A stretch of 45,735 nt of DNA, taken from positions 1-45,735 of the forward strand of contig JASAON010001518.1 in the NCBI GenBank assembly GCA_030849065.1. The letters are read 5' to 3'. This stretch comes from Jaenimonas drosophilae (taxonomy: Eukaryota > Euglenozoa > Kinetoplastea > Trypanosomatida > Trypanosomatidae). Positions 16,337 to 26,400 of this stretch are shown here, piece after piece (position 1 is the first letter of the stretch; the number at the start of each line of letters is the position of its first letter). The position numbers and the translations under genes were made by a program. The notes beneath the pieces are model-generated. The model was not told the origin of the DNA. It saw only the letters and a program-made list of their open reading frames with translations, and did no database searches.

Positions 16337-18193
16337 TCACACATGATTAATCTCTTCCATCAAATTCACACTCACGACGCCAACGAACGGGTTCTCCGTG
16401 GCTTCCACGAAGATGGGCGCCTCCACGCGCTTCGTTGGCCGACGTTTGCTCTTCGCCGGACGATGTCGCGGGTCGGGCGTCACTCGGCATTCGTTCGTTG
16501 TCGCGGTGAGGAAGTGATCAGGGCCGTAGTAGGATGAATCCTCCTGCGCCGATGCACGTTCGTAGCTCGAGACATATCGAAGTGATGATTGGCGCTGGGA
16601 GTGCTGAGATACCTCGCGCGAGGATGAGATGCTCGAGCACCGACTGGCAGAGCCGCTGCTCGCATCGATGCGCTCATACAAACGCCGCACGTTGATCTTC
16701 TTGCGTCGCTGAGATATTGAATCCGTGCGTTGGCTGTTCTCCCGAGTGGCATCTGGCGATGCGCTGGAGTGCGGGGCCGCCGTTGTTGCAGCCGCCGTGG
16801 CCGTCGTCGAGGAGCCGTCCTGCGCCACGCTGTCGCACGGCTGAGATGGATCGGGTGAGGCACGTTCATGGCCATCCTCACGTTGCAGATTCACTCCCTG
16901 CATATCCATCAACAACAACATGGCCTCATCCACGAGGGAGTAGGGCGGGTACGTGATGGTTGTGAGAACGCCGTGCTGATCATCCACGCTCTCCTCCACC
17001 CGTCCAGCGGGTAGGTGGCACAACCACTGAAAGAGCGGCGCCCGTGAGGAGGCGCAGGCGGCGTAGTTCTTCTGCATCACACCCTGCAACACACTCGTGA
17101 GGCGCGTGGATTGAAAGGCGTTGTGTACGGCAGCTTCATCAAAGACATACGGGTGATGATCCGAGCGTGCAGATCGTGGAGTCGTGGAGATCTCACCCGC
17201 GGCGAGGGTAAGCTCCTCGACCAGGTAGCGCAACACCTCGGCGGAGAGGAGCTCATCATCTTCCATGTGGTCGTAGTTTTCATCATCACGCAAACACACA
17301 ACGCAGAGGTTGTACTTGTAGTTCTCAATCATGTTGATGAAGCTGAGGTACACGACGAGGTGCGACACACCAACTTCTTTGCCCACTAACTTGGCCAACA
17401 GGGCATTCTCATGAAGGGAGCTCTCGAGTGTGGTGAGGTCCGAAATGTTGTGCCGCGTGGCGGCCGCATTGTTGTTGTTGTTGTTGGCGCTGTTGGCGGC
17501 GGCATTGCTCGGAGATGGAGGAGGTTGAGATGGGTTGGTGGCGTCGGTGTGGCGATAGGCATCTCCAAGTTGGAGCAAATCAATCGTGAAGCCGCTCTCC
17601 CCTTCACGCTCCACCACAGGCACCGCGAGCATCTGCAGCTGCACGGAACGTCGCTCAACATGAAAATCATTGACGCCGCGGCGGATGATTGAAGTGAGAA
17701 GATCCCAGAATCCATCCGCGCCGTAGCGATCATCAACAATGAGGATTGGTGCGCCGAAGGCGGCGTCGCACTGCATCGGCGGAATTTGGCCCGCGACAGA
17801 AGTCAAGAGATGATCGCAAGAAAAGAGGCAGCGCTCCTCGAGATCCTCACCACGTGGAGTACGTTCGCCATGATGTTGTTCTGCGTAGAAGCACAACGTT
17901 TGCCGTGGCAAGTTGGTTTGGCGGATGCATAAATGTTCCAGGCCGGTGACGTTGCGGTGTGGGGCCAACATGCGATGCATCAACGGCACCTGATTGCTGA
18001 GTGGCACCACCTCCCCAATTGAGGCCTCCACCTCAGCGGCACCGCTCGTCGTGGTGAGGAAGTGTAGTTGGCGCGTGATTCCCTCAACGTCGTCCTCGTT
18101 TGCCACATCGCCGTGTGCGGTGGCGTGAGGCTCGCGACGTGCGAGGGCGGAGAGAAGAATGCCGCAGCCCGGCAGCCGCTTTCGTGCGCTCAT
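16337..18193 (-). CDS. Possible degenerate kinesin-like protein, P-loop absent
   Basis: The 618-residue protein is not clearly recognisable. Several segments occur in the order of a kinesin motor: VSHLVVYL at 276-283 (compare SSRSH), NLCVVCLRDDE at 295-305 (compare LVDLAGSE), LLSAEVLRYLVEEL at 315-328 (compare the INKSL helix) and STRLTSVLQGVMQKN at 362-376 (compare DSKLTRLLQDSLGGN). An earlier stretch, LIVDDRYGADGFWDLLTSI at 151-169, could be the VFD region. No Walker A motif is present, so it could not hydrolyse ATP in the usual way. The C-terminal 180 residues are Ser-rich and basic, apparently disordered. The kinesin relation is speculative. The start ATG 18193 follows GGCAG directly; an earlier ATATATAG site near 18220 is the likelier acceptor. 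Confidence 0.55.
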   Translation of the reverse strand: MSARKRLPGCGILLSALARREPHATAHGDVANEDDVEGITRQLHFLTTTSGAAEVEASIGEVVPLSNQVPLMHRMLAPHRNVTGLEHLCIRQTNLPRQTLCFYAEQHHGERTPRGEDLEERCLFSCDHLLTSVAGQIPPMQCDAAFGAPILIVDDRYGADGFWDLLTSIIRRGVNDFHVERRSVQLQMLAVPVVEREGESGFTIDLLQLGDAYRHTDATNPSQPPPSPSNAAANSANNNNNNAAATRHNISDLTTLESSLHENALLAKLVGKEVGVSHLVVYLSFINMIENYKYNLCVVCLRDDENYDHMEDDELLSAEVLRYLVEELTLAAGEISTTPRSARSDHHPYVFDEAAVHNAFQSTRLTSVLQGVMQKNYAACASSRAPLFQWLCHLPAGRVEESVDDQHGVLTTITYPPYSLVDEAMLLLMDMQGVNLQREDGHERASPDPSQPCDSVAQDGSSTTATAAATTAAPHSSASPDATRENSQRTDSISQRRKKINVRRLYERIDASSGSASRCSSISSSREVSQHSQRQSSLRYVSSYERASAQEDSSYYGPDHFLTATTNECRVTPDPRHRPAKSKRRPTKRVEAPIFVEATENPFVGVVSVNLMEEINHV

Positions 18194-18386
18194 CTGCCAA
18201 CGCAAACACAACAGTTTGGAAGAACTATATATAGATGTACGTACACGTGTGTGAAGAAATATGATGAAGAAGGAGAGAAGAAGATGAATCTTGTTGTTTA
18301 GGCTCACGAACAACAACACATGCGTACATCAACGTGTCAGGATAGAGAGAAGCACACAATTGTGTGGGTGAAGCATCGCAAAAGCA

Positions 18387-19247
18387 TCAAAACACTTCGT
18401 AGTGTTGGCTCAGCCAACGATTGCGAGATCGAGTAAGTTGGTGCTGAATCATTGTTTTGGAGAGTGAAGGATGCTGACCCTCCACATCATCATCCTCAAA
18501 GACAAGACGACGTGCAGCAGCAAATTCTTCATCTTCAGCAACATCATCGCGTTGACGTTGTGTGGGGTCGCCATCCACGTCAAGAAGCATCGCCATGGCA
18601 TCTCGCTCACCAGGCGTGAGATCCATCTGATCCGCATCTCCATCACTACACTTGAATTGATGTTGTTGTTGCATGAACGTATGAGGGTGGAGGTCGCTGG
18701 CTGCCGCACGAGGACGTTTTGGGAGAAGCGGTGTTCGGCATCCGCTCCATGCCGCTTTCTTCGTGGCAAACGCTGGCTTCAGCATCGTCGCATCTCCACG
18801 TGTAGCAGATGATGCTCGATGATGATGTTGTTGTTGTTGTTGTTGTTGGGGTGGAGGGATAATTTGTGCAAGGTTGGCCACATTCATTTCTGGGTACTTC
18901 ACCCACATTGAAAATGCGCTTCCACGACTGATGGCGGCGTAGGGGCCGCCAATCTCCGCCAAACGAGCATGAATCACATTTTGTTCCTCAACCGTGTTGG
19001 CTTCCAGTGCGAACAACTGTTGAGCAACGTCTGAAGCAGCAAGAGAGAAGGAGCTCTGCCTGGTGTTGTTGTTGTTGTTGTTAGTGAGGGCAGCGGGCGC
19101 GGAGTCATTGCTGCAATCCTCATCTTTGATGATGGTGTGAGGTGATGATGTATGTGCCAACAATGTTGTGCATGTATGTGAAGTGAGGCTCACCTCCTCC
19201 ACGTCATCGTCGCTGTCGCAGACGAGAATGACGGATGATGGGTGCAT
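18387..19247 (-). CDS. Low-complexity protein with N-terminal SUMO-interaction-like motif
   Basis: The 286-residue protein is of unknown family. Its first 20 residues, MHPSSVILVCDSDDDVEEV, have the form of a SUMO-interacting motif: a hydrophobic core VILV followed by Ser and acidic residues. A short helical segment near 70-125 (VAQQLFALEANTVEEQ and YAAISRGSAFSMWVKYPEM) looks folded. The remainder contains Asn, Gln and His runs and acidic patches. It is probably nuclear. The start is very well supported: TTTTTTTTGTGCAG ends 14 bases before ATG 19247. Confidence 0.65.
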   Translation of the reverse strand: MHPSSVILVCDSDDDVEEVSLTSHTCTTLLAHTSSPHTIIKDEDCSNDSAPAALTNNNNNNTRQSSFSLAASDVAQQLFALEANTVEEQNVIHARLAEIGGPYAAISRGSAFSMWVKYPEMNVANLAQIIPPPQQQQQQQHHHRASSATRGDATMLKPAFATKKAAWSGCRTPLLPKRPRAAASDLHPHTFMQQQHQFKCSDGDADQMDLTPGERDAMAMLLDVDGDPTQRQRDDVAEDEEFAAARRLVFEDDDVEGQHPSLSKTMIQHQLTRSRNRWLSQHYEVF

Positions 19248-19685
19248 CCTCCTCGCGTATGCTGCACAAAAAAAATATTGAGAGTTGATAATTAATCTAT
19301 GATTTGAAGTGATATATGATGTATGATGTGATCGGAGTGGCGATGATCTGTGGAGAACAGAAAAGAGGTTGCTGATGTGTTGTATATGCGTTGGTGGTTT
19401 CTATGGCAGCGTGAGGAACACCTGAGATGAGAAGGATGAGCAGGTGAAAAATACATGCAGCACAACAACCATCATCACAAACGCGCCACAACAACACACG
19501 GCAAACGATACCACCATCAGTCTTGAATGTTGTTTGTGTGTGCATCTATGCAAGGCACATCGTCTCTCATGCCATCCCATCAACACGGAACTGGCTGAGA
19601 TCAATGAAAACCACAAAAGTAAGAATCACCGTTGTTGCGTACATCATCATCATCATCATCATCATCATTATCCATCTACCACATT
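19248..19685. other. Intergenic region with CAT repeat
   Basis: The 438-base gap holds the acceptor for the gene at 19247 and a run of about nine CAT units at 19643-19669. The rest presumably includes the 3'UTR of the gene at 19686-20672. I see no gene. Confidence 0.55.
19262..19285 (-). other. Predicted spliced-leader acceptor for the gene at 19247
   Basis: The minus strand reads CTCAATATTTTTTTTGTGCAG with AG at 19263-19262 and ATG 14 bases later. The uninterrupted T8 next to the AG is a textbook polypyrimidine tract. Confidence 0.7.
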
Positions 19686-20672
19686 TCACGCTTTGGTTGT
19701 GCGCTTCAATGGTGGAAGATACACCGCGAGCGAAGACAGCGGTGATGGTGCCATCGTCGTCGCCCGCGTGCGTCGCTTCCCTGCGCGACGTGTGTGCTGC
19801 ACACGCTGCTCCTCATCACCAACCACAGCAGCTCGATGAAGACTTGCCTTGCGTGAGGGAGGTACCTGCGCAGTCTTTGTTGTTGTTGTTGTTCCGCGTA
19901 CACCAACAGACCGACGTGTTGCCACGGATGCATGTGGAGGTGTTCGATAGGCATCGCAGCTCGCCTTCATTCTTCGTGCGACGGGGTCCAGTGGAGCACC
20001 TCCGCGCATCTTGTTGGGGTGTTGGTGTCGGCGACACATCAACGCACCGCGCACCTTTGTTGTGGCCGCCACGCGTGAAGCACGGCTGCTCGACGAGGAG
20101 GATGAGGAGCTGCTTGTGATGGAGCTAGCTTCATTGCTATCATCATTATCATCATCATCATCGTCGCGTATGTTTGCATCAACATCATCTGCAACATCCT
20201 CCACGGGGGCTTTCAATGCATCCGCCCGTTTTGCTCTAACATCATCATCATCATCATCATCATCACACGCTTGTGTGATCGGAGGAAGCTCCGCACATGG
20301 AGCGGAATGAAGCGACGCAAAAGACGGAAGATGCGCGGCGTAGTTGCTGAGATGCCGATCATCGTAGGTGAGCTTCTTCTGAATTTCACGGGAGATCTCG
20401 AGCTCCGCCTCACGTAGAATGTTCGGGCCAACACGAAATTCATCGTCATTGACGGCGGCGGAGCACACCACCACACGCCTACGCCGGCAGGCGATCCGCA
20501 CAGTGACGAAGTCGGAGCGATCCGAGCGTGGGGTGATAATCTTTACTGAGCGCATCAACGGCATGGCGTGTTGATGCTGCACGCTATTGTTGTTGTTGTT
20601 GTTGTGGCTCTTCATGTTGTTGGCCTCGCTCATCATCTCCAGCGGGAGACGGCGTAGTGGTGGGAGCGTCAT
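19686..20672 (-). CDS. Hypothetical basic and acidic-run protein
   Basis: I do not recognise this 328-residue protein. Residues 40-125 look most ordered (VKIITPRSDRSDFVTVRIA, then VGPNILREAELEISREIQ). The rest is low-complexity: Asn run, two Asp runs, a Ser run of about ten, and a Lys/Arg/Thr-rich C-terminal third. The charge pattern, acidic then strongly basic, is common in nucleic-acid or cytoskeleton-associated disordered proteins. Its mRNA probably begins at TTATAAG just upstream of ATG 20672. Coding status rests on length, orientation and start context only. Confidence 0.6.
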   Translation of the reverse strand: MTLPPLRRLPLEMMSEANNMKSHNNNNNNSVQHQHAMPLMRSVKIITPRSDRSDFVTVRIACRRRRVVVCSAAVNDDEFRVGPNILREAELEISREIQKKLTYDDRHLSNYAAHLPSFASLHSAPCAELPPITQACDDDDDDDDVRAKRADALKAPVEDVADDVDANIRDDDDDDNDDSNEASSITSSSSSSSSSSRASRVAATTKVRGALMCRRHQHPNKMRGGAPLDPVARRMKASCDAYRTPPHASVATRRSVGVRGTTTTTKTAQVPPSRKASLHRAAVVGDEEQRVQHTRRAGKRRTRATTMAPSPLSSLAVYLPPLKRTTKA

Positions 20673-21133
20673 CTCTCCCAGCTTGAGACGTTTTCCTTAT
20701 AACAAGAAAGTTGAAGAGAGGAAGCACATCAACGCCATCATCAAAAACAAGAGTATCATCACAACAAGTAGTATGTGATGAAGCACAGATACAACACACA
20801 CGACGACAGAGAATAGTGAAAGTGAAGTGTACCATGAAGTATCTTTGTGGTGTACCTGCTGCCTCTTGGTATATGGAGCAGGGCAGGTGGAGCTGAGCCG
20901 AGAGTGGAGGACGGTCATTTCAATGAAGAAAAATAAAGCAGCCAACACACATATCAATGATGATGATGATGATGATGATTGCAACACAGAGACACAGATG
21001 CTGTATGTTGCTGCCGTCATGGCATAAGCTGAAGAGCGAACACCACACTCGAGGCTCCAGATGCCAATCTACCGAACATCAAACTCCGTTTCATGTCTGT
21101 GCGTTTGTGGGGGAGGTGTTGTCCTAGTTGGAG
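20673..21133. other. Intergenic region
   Basis: The 461-base gap between the kinase and the gene at 20672 contains a GAT repeat (20958-20980). Its CT-rich minus strand is open for 107 codons (21020-20697), but that frame ends within the acceptor tract of the next gene. I treat it as untranslated. Confidence 0.55.
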
Positions 21134-22489
21134 CTACTTGCCATCATCACCCTCGCACTTGAAGCGGAAGTCGGCGAAGAGCACCCCGCGCGGATCCACT
21201 TCGCGCACGAAGCCATCCTCACCCACGTGCCCGCGATCGAGCAAACGTGCGTCAATCTCTGGAAAATATTTTGTATCGAGCGCCGATGACAACGTAGGCT
21301 GGAAGGCGGCCTCCATCTCACGCAAGCGGTTCATGTCCAGCGAGTGAAAGAAGGGGTGCGCCTTCACGCCATCATCATCCAAGCGATCCTTCGCATCGCA
21401 CAACAAACGCTGCATCAAGTCAATCGCATCATCAGGAATGTTGCGGCCTGGTGGGAAGTGAAGATGCGAGCGCCAGTGGGTGATTTTGCGGCACGTGACA
21501 TCAGAGCTCGGGGCGTAGAAGGGAGGTATGCCGTACAACATCTCGTACATAATGACACCCACAGACCACCAATCACAATTCACGCCATAACGCTGGCGAA
21601 GAAGAATCTCGGGAGCGATATATCCAGGACTGCCAACAACAGAATCGAAGATAACACGTTCACGAATGTGCTTGATACTCGCCGGATTGTTGTTGGTTTC
21701 GGTGGATGTACTCTCGGCGGCGTTGCTGGAGCTGGAGCCGCCACCTCCGTTCTCTACGGGTGATGCCGTGGTGGATGAGCGCGCTTCAAACTCGAGGAGC
21801 TCATCCTGGCCATGACCAAAACGCTTGGAGAGGCCAAAATCGCTGAGCTTGATGTGGCCGTCTGCGCCGAAGAGAATGTTGTCGGGCTTGATGTCACGAT
21901 GCACAAAATACATGGCATGCACGCTCGCCACCGCGGCGCAGAGCTCGGCAATGTAGAAGCGCGTGCTCGGAACATCAAAGACCTCCTTTTCACACAACCA
22001 CTCGATCATATCACCCGCGGGCATGTACTCCATCACCATGTAGAGATAGCGTTCGTCCTGAAAGCTCATGTAGAGCTTCACCACCCACGGATTCTTGTGC
22101 GCCGCCTCGGAGAGCACATCTTTTTCAGCACGTACGTGTGTTACTTGCTTCTTATTGATCATATCCATCTTGCGCAAGCGCTTGAGGGCGTAGAGCTGGT
22201 TGGAGGAATCCTCCTTGCGACGGCAGACGTACACCTCGCCAAAGGCACCACGACCGATGCACTTCAGCAGCTCGAAGTCGGCGGCGCAGGGCTGACGTTC
22301 ACGTGGACCCACTTGGCGTGTGTTGCCACTACGTGCTCCACGCAACAACGTGCGATAGTGATTTTCAAGAAAGGCTTTGCTCGCCGCGGCTTTATGATGC
22401 GATGCGTCGCTGATGGGGCCGCCCTCCGTTACCGCCCCAGGATGCGCCGTCTTGGATTTGCTATCCTTCTTACTCTTGAAGAGGTCCAT
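21134..22489 (-). CDS. NDR/LATS-family AGC protein kinase
   Basis: The 451-residue kinase has the Gly loop IGRGAFGEVYV (78-88), Lys103 (YALKRL), HRDIKPDN at 197-204, DFGLSKRFG at 217-225 and the APE motif in GYIAPEIL. The sequence ADMI-like LRKMDMINKKQVTHVRAE and WVVKLYMSFQDERYLYMVMEYMPAGDM is diagnostic of the NDR family. As in NDR kinases there is an insertion before the activation segment, here about 45 low-complexity residues, and the activation-loop Ser is kept (Ser283 in FDSVVGSPGY). The C-tail ends FADFRFK (438-444), the position of the hydrophobic motif, but Arg442 stands where NDR kinases have the phosphorylated Thr. The N-terminal MOB-binding region (AFLENHYRTLLRGAR) is short. NDR kinases control cell division and morphology with MOB co-activators. 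Confidence 0.92.
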   Translation of the reverse strand: MDLFKSKKDSKSKTAHPGAVTEGGPISDASHHKAAASKAFLENHYRTLLRGARSGNTRQVGPRERQPCAADFELLKCIGRGAFGEVYVCRRKEDSSNQLYALKRLRKMDMINKKQVTHVRAEKDVLSEAAHKNPWVVKLYMSFQDERYLYMVMEYMPAGDMIEWLCEKEVFDVPSTRFYIAELCAAVASVHAMYFVHRDIKPDNILFGADGHIKLSDFGLSKRFGHGQDELLEFEARSSTTASPVENGGGGSSSSNAAESTSTETNNNPASIKHIRERVIFDSVVGSPGYIAPEILLRQRYGVNCDWWSVGVIMYEMLYGIPPFYAPSSDVTCRKITHWRSHLHFPPGRNIPDDAIDLMQRLLCDAKDRLDDDGVKAHPFFHSLDMNRLREMEAAFQPTLSSALDTKYFPEIDARLLDRGHVGEDGFVREVDPRGVLFADFRFKCEGDDGK

Positions 22490-22790
22490 GCGTGTACGTG
22501 TTGTTGTTGTTGTTGTTGTTGTATACTTGACTTTACTTGACTACACAGTGTGTTGGAATGTACCTTGATGAATGACAGCGTTGAAGTGTGAGACATGAAG
22601 TAGTGTGTGTTGTGTGAATGTGGTGCCGTCTCACGTTGAGTGATGATGGTGGTGGCAATCCATCCGTCATGACGATGTAGGGGGCAGATTTGGCGTATTT
22701 ATATGTTCTTTTTATGTCGAGGTTCAGGAAGGAAGACGTGAATCATCCGCAATCATCATCATCATCATCATCATCATGCAGTGTTCGCCA
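22490..22790. other. Intergenic region with repeats
   Basis: It carries a GTT run at 22500-22521 (AAC on the transcribed-sense strand, inside the kinase 5'UTR) and a run of ATC units at 22752-22776 next to the NXT1-like stop. AG sites near 22526-22545 on the minus strand are the likely kinase acceptors. Confidence 0.55.
22500..22521. repeat. GTT/AAC trinucleotide repeat in kinase 5'UTR
   Basis: Seven GTT units on the plus strand read as CAA/AAC on the mRNA strand, 11 bases before the kinase ATG. A similar CAA-rich leader precedes the aldolase and NXT1-like genes. Confidence 0.7.
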
Positions 22791-23195
22791 CTAGGGCCGC
22801 TCTGCCAACCAGCGGTAGTAATCGTTGATGATGTAATACTTACCATTCAAGCGGCTGACGGTGAGGCGTTGATAAAACTCGCGCTTGTGTTCGTCATCAT
22901 ATGTGACGATGCCATGCACAACCAAGACGAAGAAATCGCCTCCGTCGTTACCCGGCAGCGGTTGCGCATCAACCGTATCCACCTGATGTTGTGTCTTTGG
23001 AAGCTGCTGCAAGTAGGCGAGGATCTCTTGTTGGGTGCTCAGCGCGTGGCCGTTCCATTCACTCAGATTAGGCACGTCGGGGGCGTAGAGATTCACAATG
23101 TTGCAGCGCTCGGCGAGGTTATCGAGCATTTTGTAGTACGTCTGGCGGAAATCCAAGGCGCGCTTCGCCACCTCAGTAAAGCTGCTCTGCTCCAT
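22791..23195 (-). CDS. NXT1: NTF2-like mRNA export factor, NXT1/p15 (Mtr2)-like
   Basis: From ATG 23195 the protein has 134 residues, near the 140 of NXT1. It shows the NTF2 fold pattern: an N-terminal helix with FRQTYYKMLDNL, then WNGHALSTQQEILAYLQQLP (NXT1 has [20 protein letters not shown]), then VDTVDAQPLPG, FVLVVHGIVTYD and REFYQRLTVSR. This agrees better with NXT1 than with NTF2 itself. NXT1 pairs with the Mex67/NXF1 export receptor at nuclear pores. The longer open frame to 23264 begins with GTG and crosses candidate AG sites, so I use the ATG. Confidence 0.85.
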   Translation of the reverse strand: MEQSSFTEVAKRALDFRQTYYKMLDNLAERCNIVNLYAPDVPNLSEWNGHALSTQQEILAYLQQLPKTQHQVDTVDAQPLPGNDGGDFFVLVVHGIVTYDDEHKREFYQRLTVSRLNGKYYIINDYYRWLAERP

Positions 23196-23450
23196 CACAG
23201 AAATGATGTTGCTGGCTGTTGTTGTCGGTTGTTGGTTGTTCCTGGGATGAAATCTCCGCAACACCTATGCAACAACGCGGCAGAGTAGGACTAATCTATC
23301 ATCATGAAGAAGGGAAGAGTGAAGGGATGTGAGCATCGTACGACGATCAGAAGCAACAACACCGTATTCATGTTTGTGTAGCAGAGGAAAAATCATGATT
23401 GTGTGCTTGAGATCTAGATGATGATGATGATGGTTGTGTCATAGCATGGA

Positions 23451-26400
23451 TTAGTGAAGGCCAGTGCTGAGAATGGTGCGACTCATCGTCCACGGCGACG
23501 AACGCCCACCGCTTGATGGGCTGAGAAGTCGGTGATGCTGATCTGCCAACATGGCACACAACTTCTCCACCACCTCCACCAGCTTCTGCAGTCGTTCATC
23601 GTGTTGCCCATCGCTGCTGCAGGCGGCTAAACCACGTGCGGCGGCGGTACATGCGCTGAGCACTTCGTGGATGGAGAGGCATCCAGATTCACGCACGTGC
23701 TCGAGCACCTCATCCACGGTGAAGGCGATGATACCTGCCCTGATAAAAACACGCACGCCTTCCTCCACAAACTTCTTCATCTTGGTGAGATGAGTGGCGG
23801 GTGATGATGTTGATGAAGATGATTGGCGTAGATGCATCTCCATTCCTGCATTGAAGCGAGCAATGAGATTGTAAGCGCGCATCGATGCCGATGGCGATCC
23901 ATCGTCATCCATTTGTCCGAGGGCATCTCTCCATCTCCCCAATCGCATGAGTGCCGCCACACATCGCGCATTTATTCTTGGCTCCAGCGACTGCAAACCG
24001 ATATTCTGCGCCGACACGCGCACAGACGTACATCGATCAATCACAGCACTGTAGTTTCCCTTCATGTGCAGCAGCAACACCTCCACCAGCTCCGCGAGAA
24101 GCACGCCAAAGACGAAGCTGTTGTTGGCGCTAATGTAGCGCAACGAGGTGATGATGCCACGAATGGTGTGCGTGTACCCAAGATAGGCCGCCACCTCCGC
24201 ACGCTTGTACTGGACGTAGCCAAACAACAACAAGTGATCGGGAGGCCAAAAGAAATCATCCTCCTTATGAGAATCGCAATGATGTACGAATGCCACATCC
24301 AAGCTACCACGTTGGTCTCCATCGCCATTCGGAGTTGCGCCATCCTCCACCACGTGGTGCAGATCATTCTGTGCCGTCAAGGAGCTCACCTCAACCCCCG
24401 TGGCAGTGAAGAGGTGCTCGATAAGCTCCGTCAGGCCATCATAGGCAGCTGACATGCGCCCATGACGTACCTGCCAGCCACACACAAGATATGCCACCAC
24501 ACTCGTCAGGAAGAAGTTTTCTTGCACGAGTGCCACCCCAGACGCACCAACGTGATGCGCCACGCCATCTACATAATGATGAATGAGGTTCAGTGGTGTT
24601 GCGTCGCGACCACCAAGACATGGGAGGAGGCCTTCGTGATGTGCGAGCGCCTTGTGTGCCGTGTGGCGCGTACACTCACCCAACATGGCAAGAAGAGGTG
24701 TGGCCGCACTGCCAGGACGGTTGTAGGCTGCCTCACGCATCACGGGGCGTAGCACAGCGTGCATCGTGGTTGTGTTGAGCTCCATGACGTCATCCACGGC
24801 ACCGTACATGGTGGCGAGGATGCGCATTGTGTCGCGGCTGATGGCCGAAACCTCCTCGGCCCACGCATGGGCGGGAGAAGTGTGTGAAAGAGATTCAATC
24901 GCCGATCTCCGCAACGTCTGCCGCACAGTCTGAGCGATGTTCTCCACCACAACAGTTGGCCCATCGCAACGGACGGTACCAACACGCTCGTTGTTGTTGT
25001 TGTTGCTGTTGGATGAATCATCGTTGAGGTGTGCCTGTGCGTGGGCGAGGGAAGACCGCAGCGACGCGCTCACCGCTCCTGGGAAGAAGATCAAGAGCTG
25101 GGCTGCACCAATGAAGCACATGCTCGAGGTCTGTGCTCGTCCATCATGAGATGATGATGATGATGATGATTGGGCCAGTTGTAGTGCAATCGAGATGCTG
25201 TAGGCTGCTTCCAGCGCACGGCCCGTGGAGAGGAGGAGCAGAAAACGGCTGAATTGAGCGAGACTGAGCACATCGCTGGTCTGTAGTTGTTGGCCAACCA
25301 ACACCGCGGCATTGGCGCACTGTCGGGCGGCGTTGAGCGCGCGCATGGAGAGATGAAGGTGGACGTAGAGCAGCATGCCACAGGTGATGTGATACAAGAT
25401 CGGTTGTGTGCCGCGGTGAAGGAGCTCCTGACGAGGAATGGCAGCGGCTGCTTCGGGACCTTGGCTCGCGAGAAGGCGTGCGATGATGCTCTCCGGGAGT
25501 TGCGGAGATGTGTTGTGACTGAAGAGGTGTTCCATCATGTTGCCACCACAATCATCATCTGCATGCCCCTCAAATATCTGGCGGGCGTGTTGCAGCGCGT
25601 GTTGCAGATTGTGGCGATTCTTGCCAGACTGGGCAAGTGCCATGGATATATCCACGGCATCATCATCATCAACATCGCGCACATGCACGTCATCATAGAC
25701 GTTGCGTGTGCCACACAAATCCTTCATCCACGTCTCAGGTGATGCATATATGCGATGCAGTGCGGACAGCCAACGCTGCGCAACGGTCGCGGCGAGATGA
25801 TTCTGCCAACGAAAGCTAGCGCATGCCCATGAGATCATGATCCAAACGCGAAAGCTCATCGTCGCACAACCAATCGCCCGGATAGATGCCTGATCAAGAT
25901 CGTCGCACTGGAAGAAGCGCGCAAGTGCGGCATGTGGTGCGCGGGCATCTGTGGAGGTGGCGGCGTTGAGTACGTGAAGAAGTACTTCCATAGCGTGGGT
26001 GCAGAGTGGCGCACCTCCACGACGATGACAGATGCGAAGCCACTGCACAAGCAGCTTCCAGCCATCATCTTCCTCTTCACCAACATCATCCATCATCATT
26101 GTTGTTGCTGCATCTCCGCGACGAACATGGCCGCTGCTCCCCGGCGATGATGGAGAGGAGGATGAGGTGTGCAGTTTGCGCATCGCCGCGCTGAAGTTGA
26201 TCTCGCCATCGCAGATCATCGATGTGGCCGTGGAGGTAGACATGGGCGACGATGGCGGAGATGAAGCGGCGGTGTTGTTGTTGTTATTCTGCATCAATAC
26301 CTCTCCTTCATCCATCAGCGCCGGAGGATCACGAACAAACGCAACCTGACGCAGGCACCACGCGCAGATATCGTCAAAGGGGCGCGTACATGCTGGATGA

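Noticed and set aside
20697..21020. Minus-strand frame of 107 codons encoding a very hydrophobic peptide
   Set aside because: It begins with ATG, but its hydrophobicity comes from translating the CT-rich tract, and its last codons are the acceptor region of the gene at 20672.
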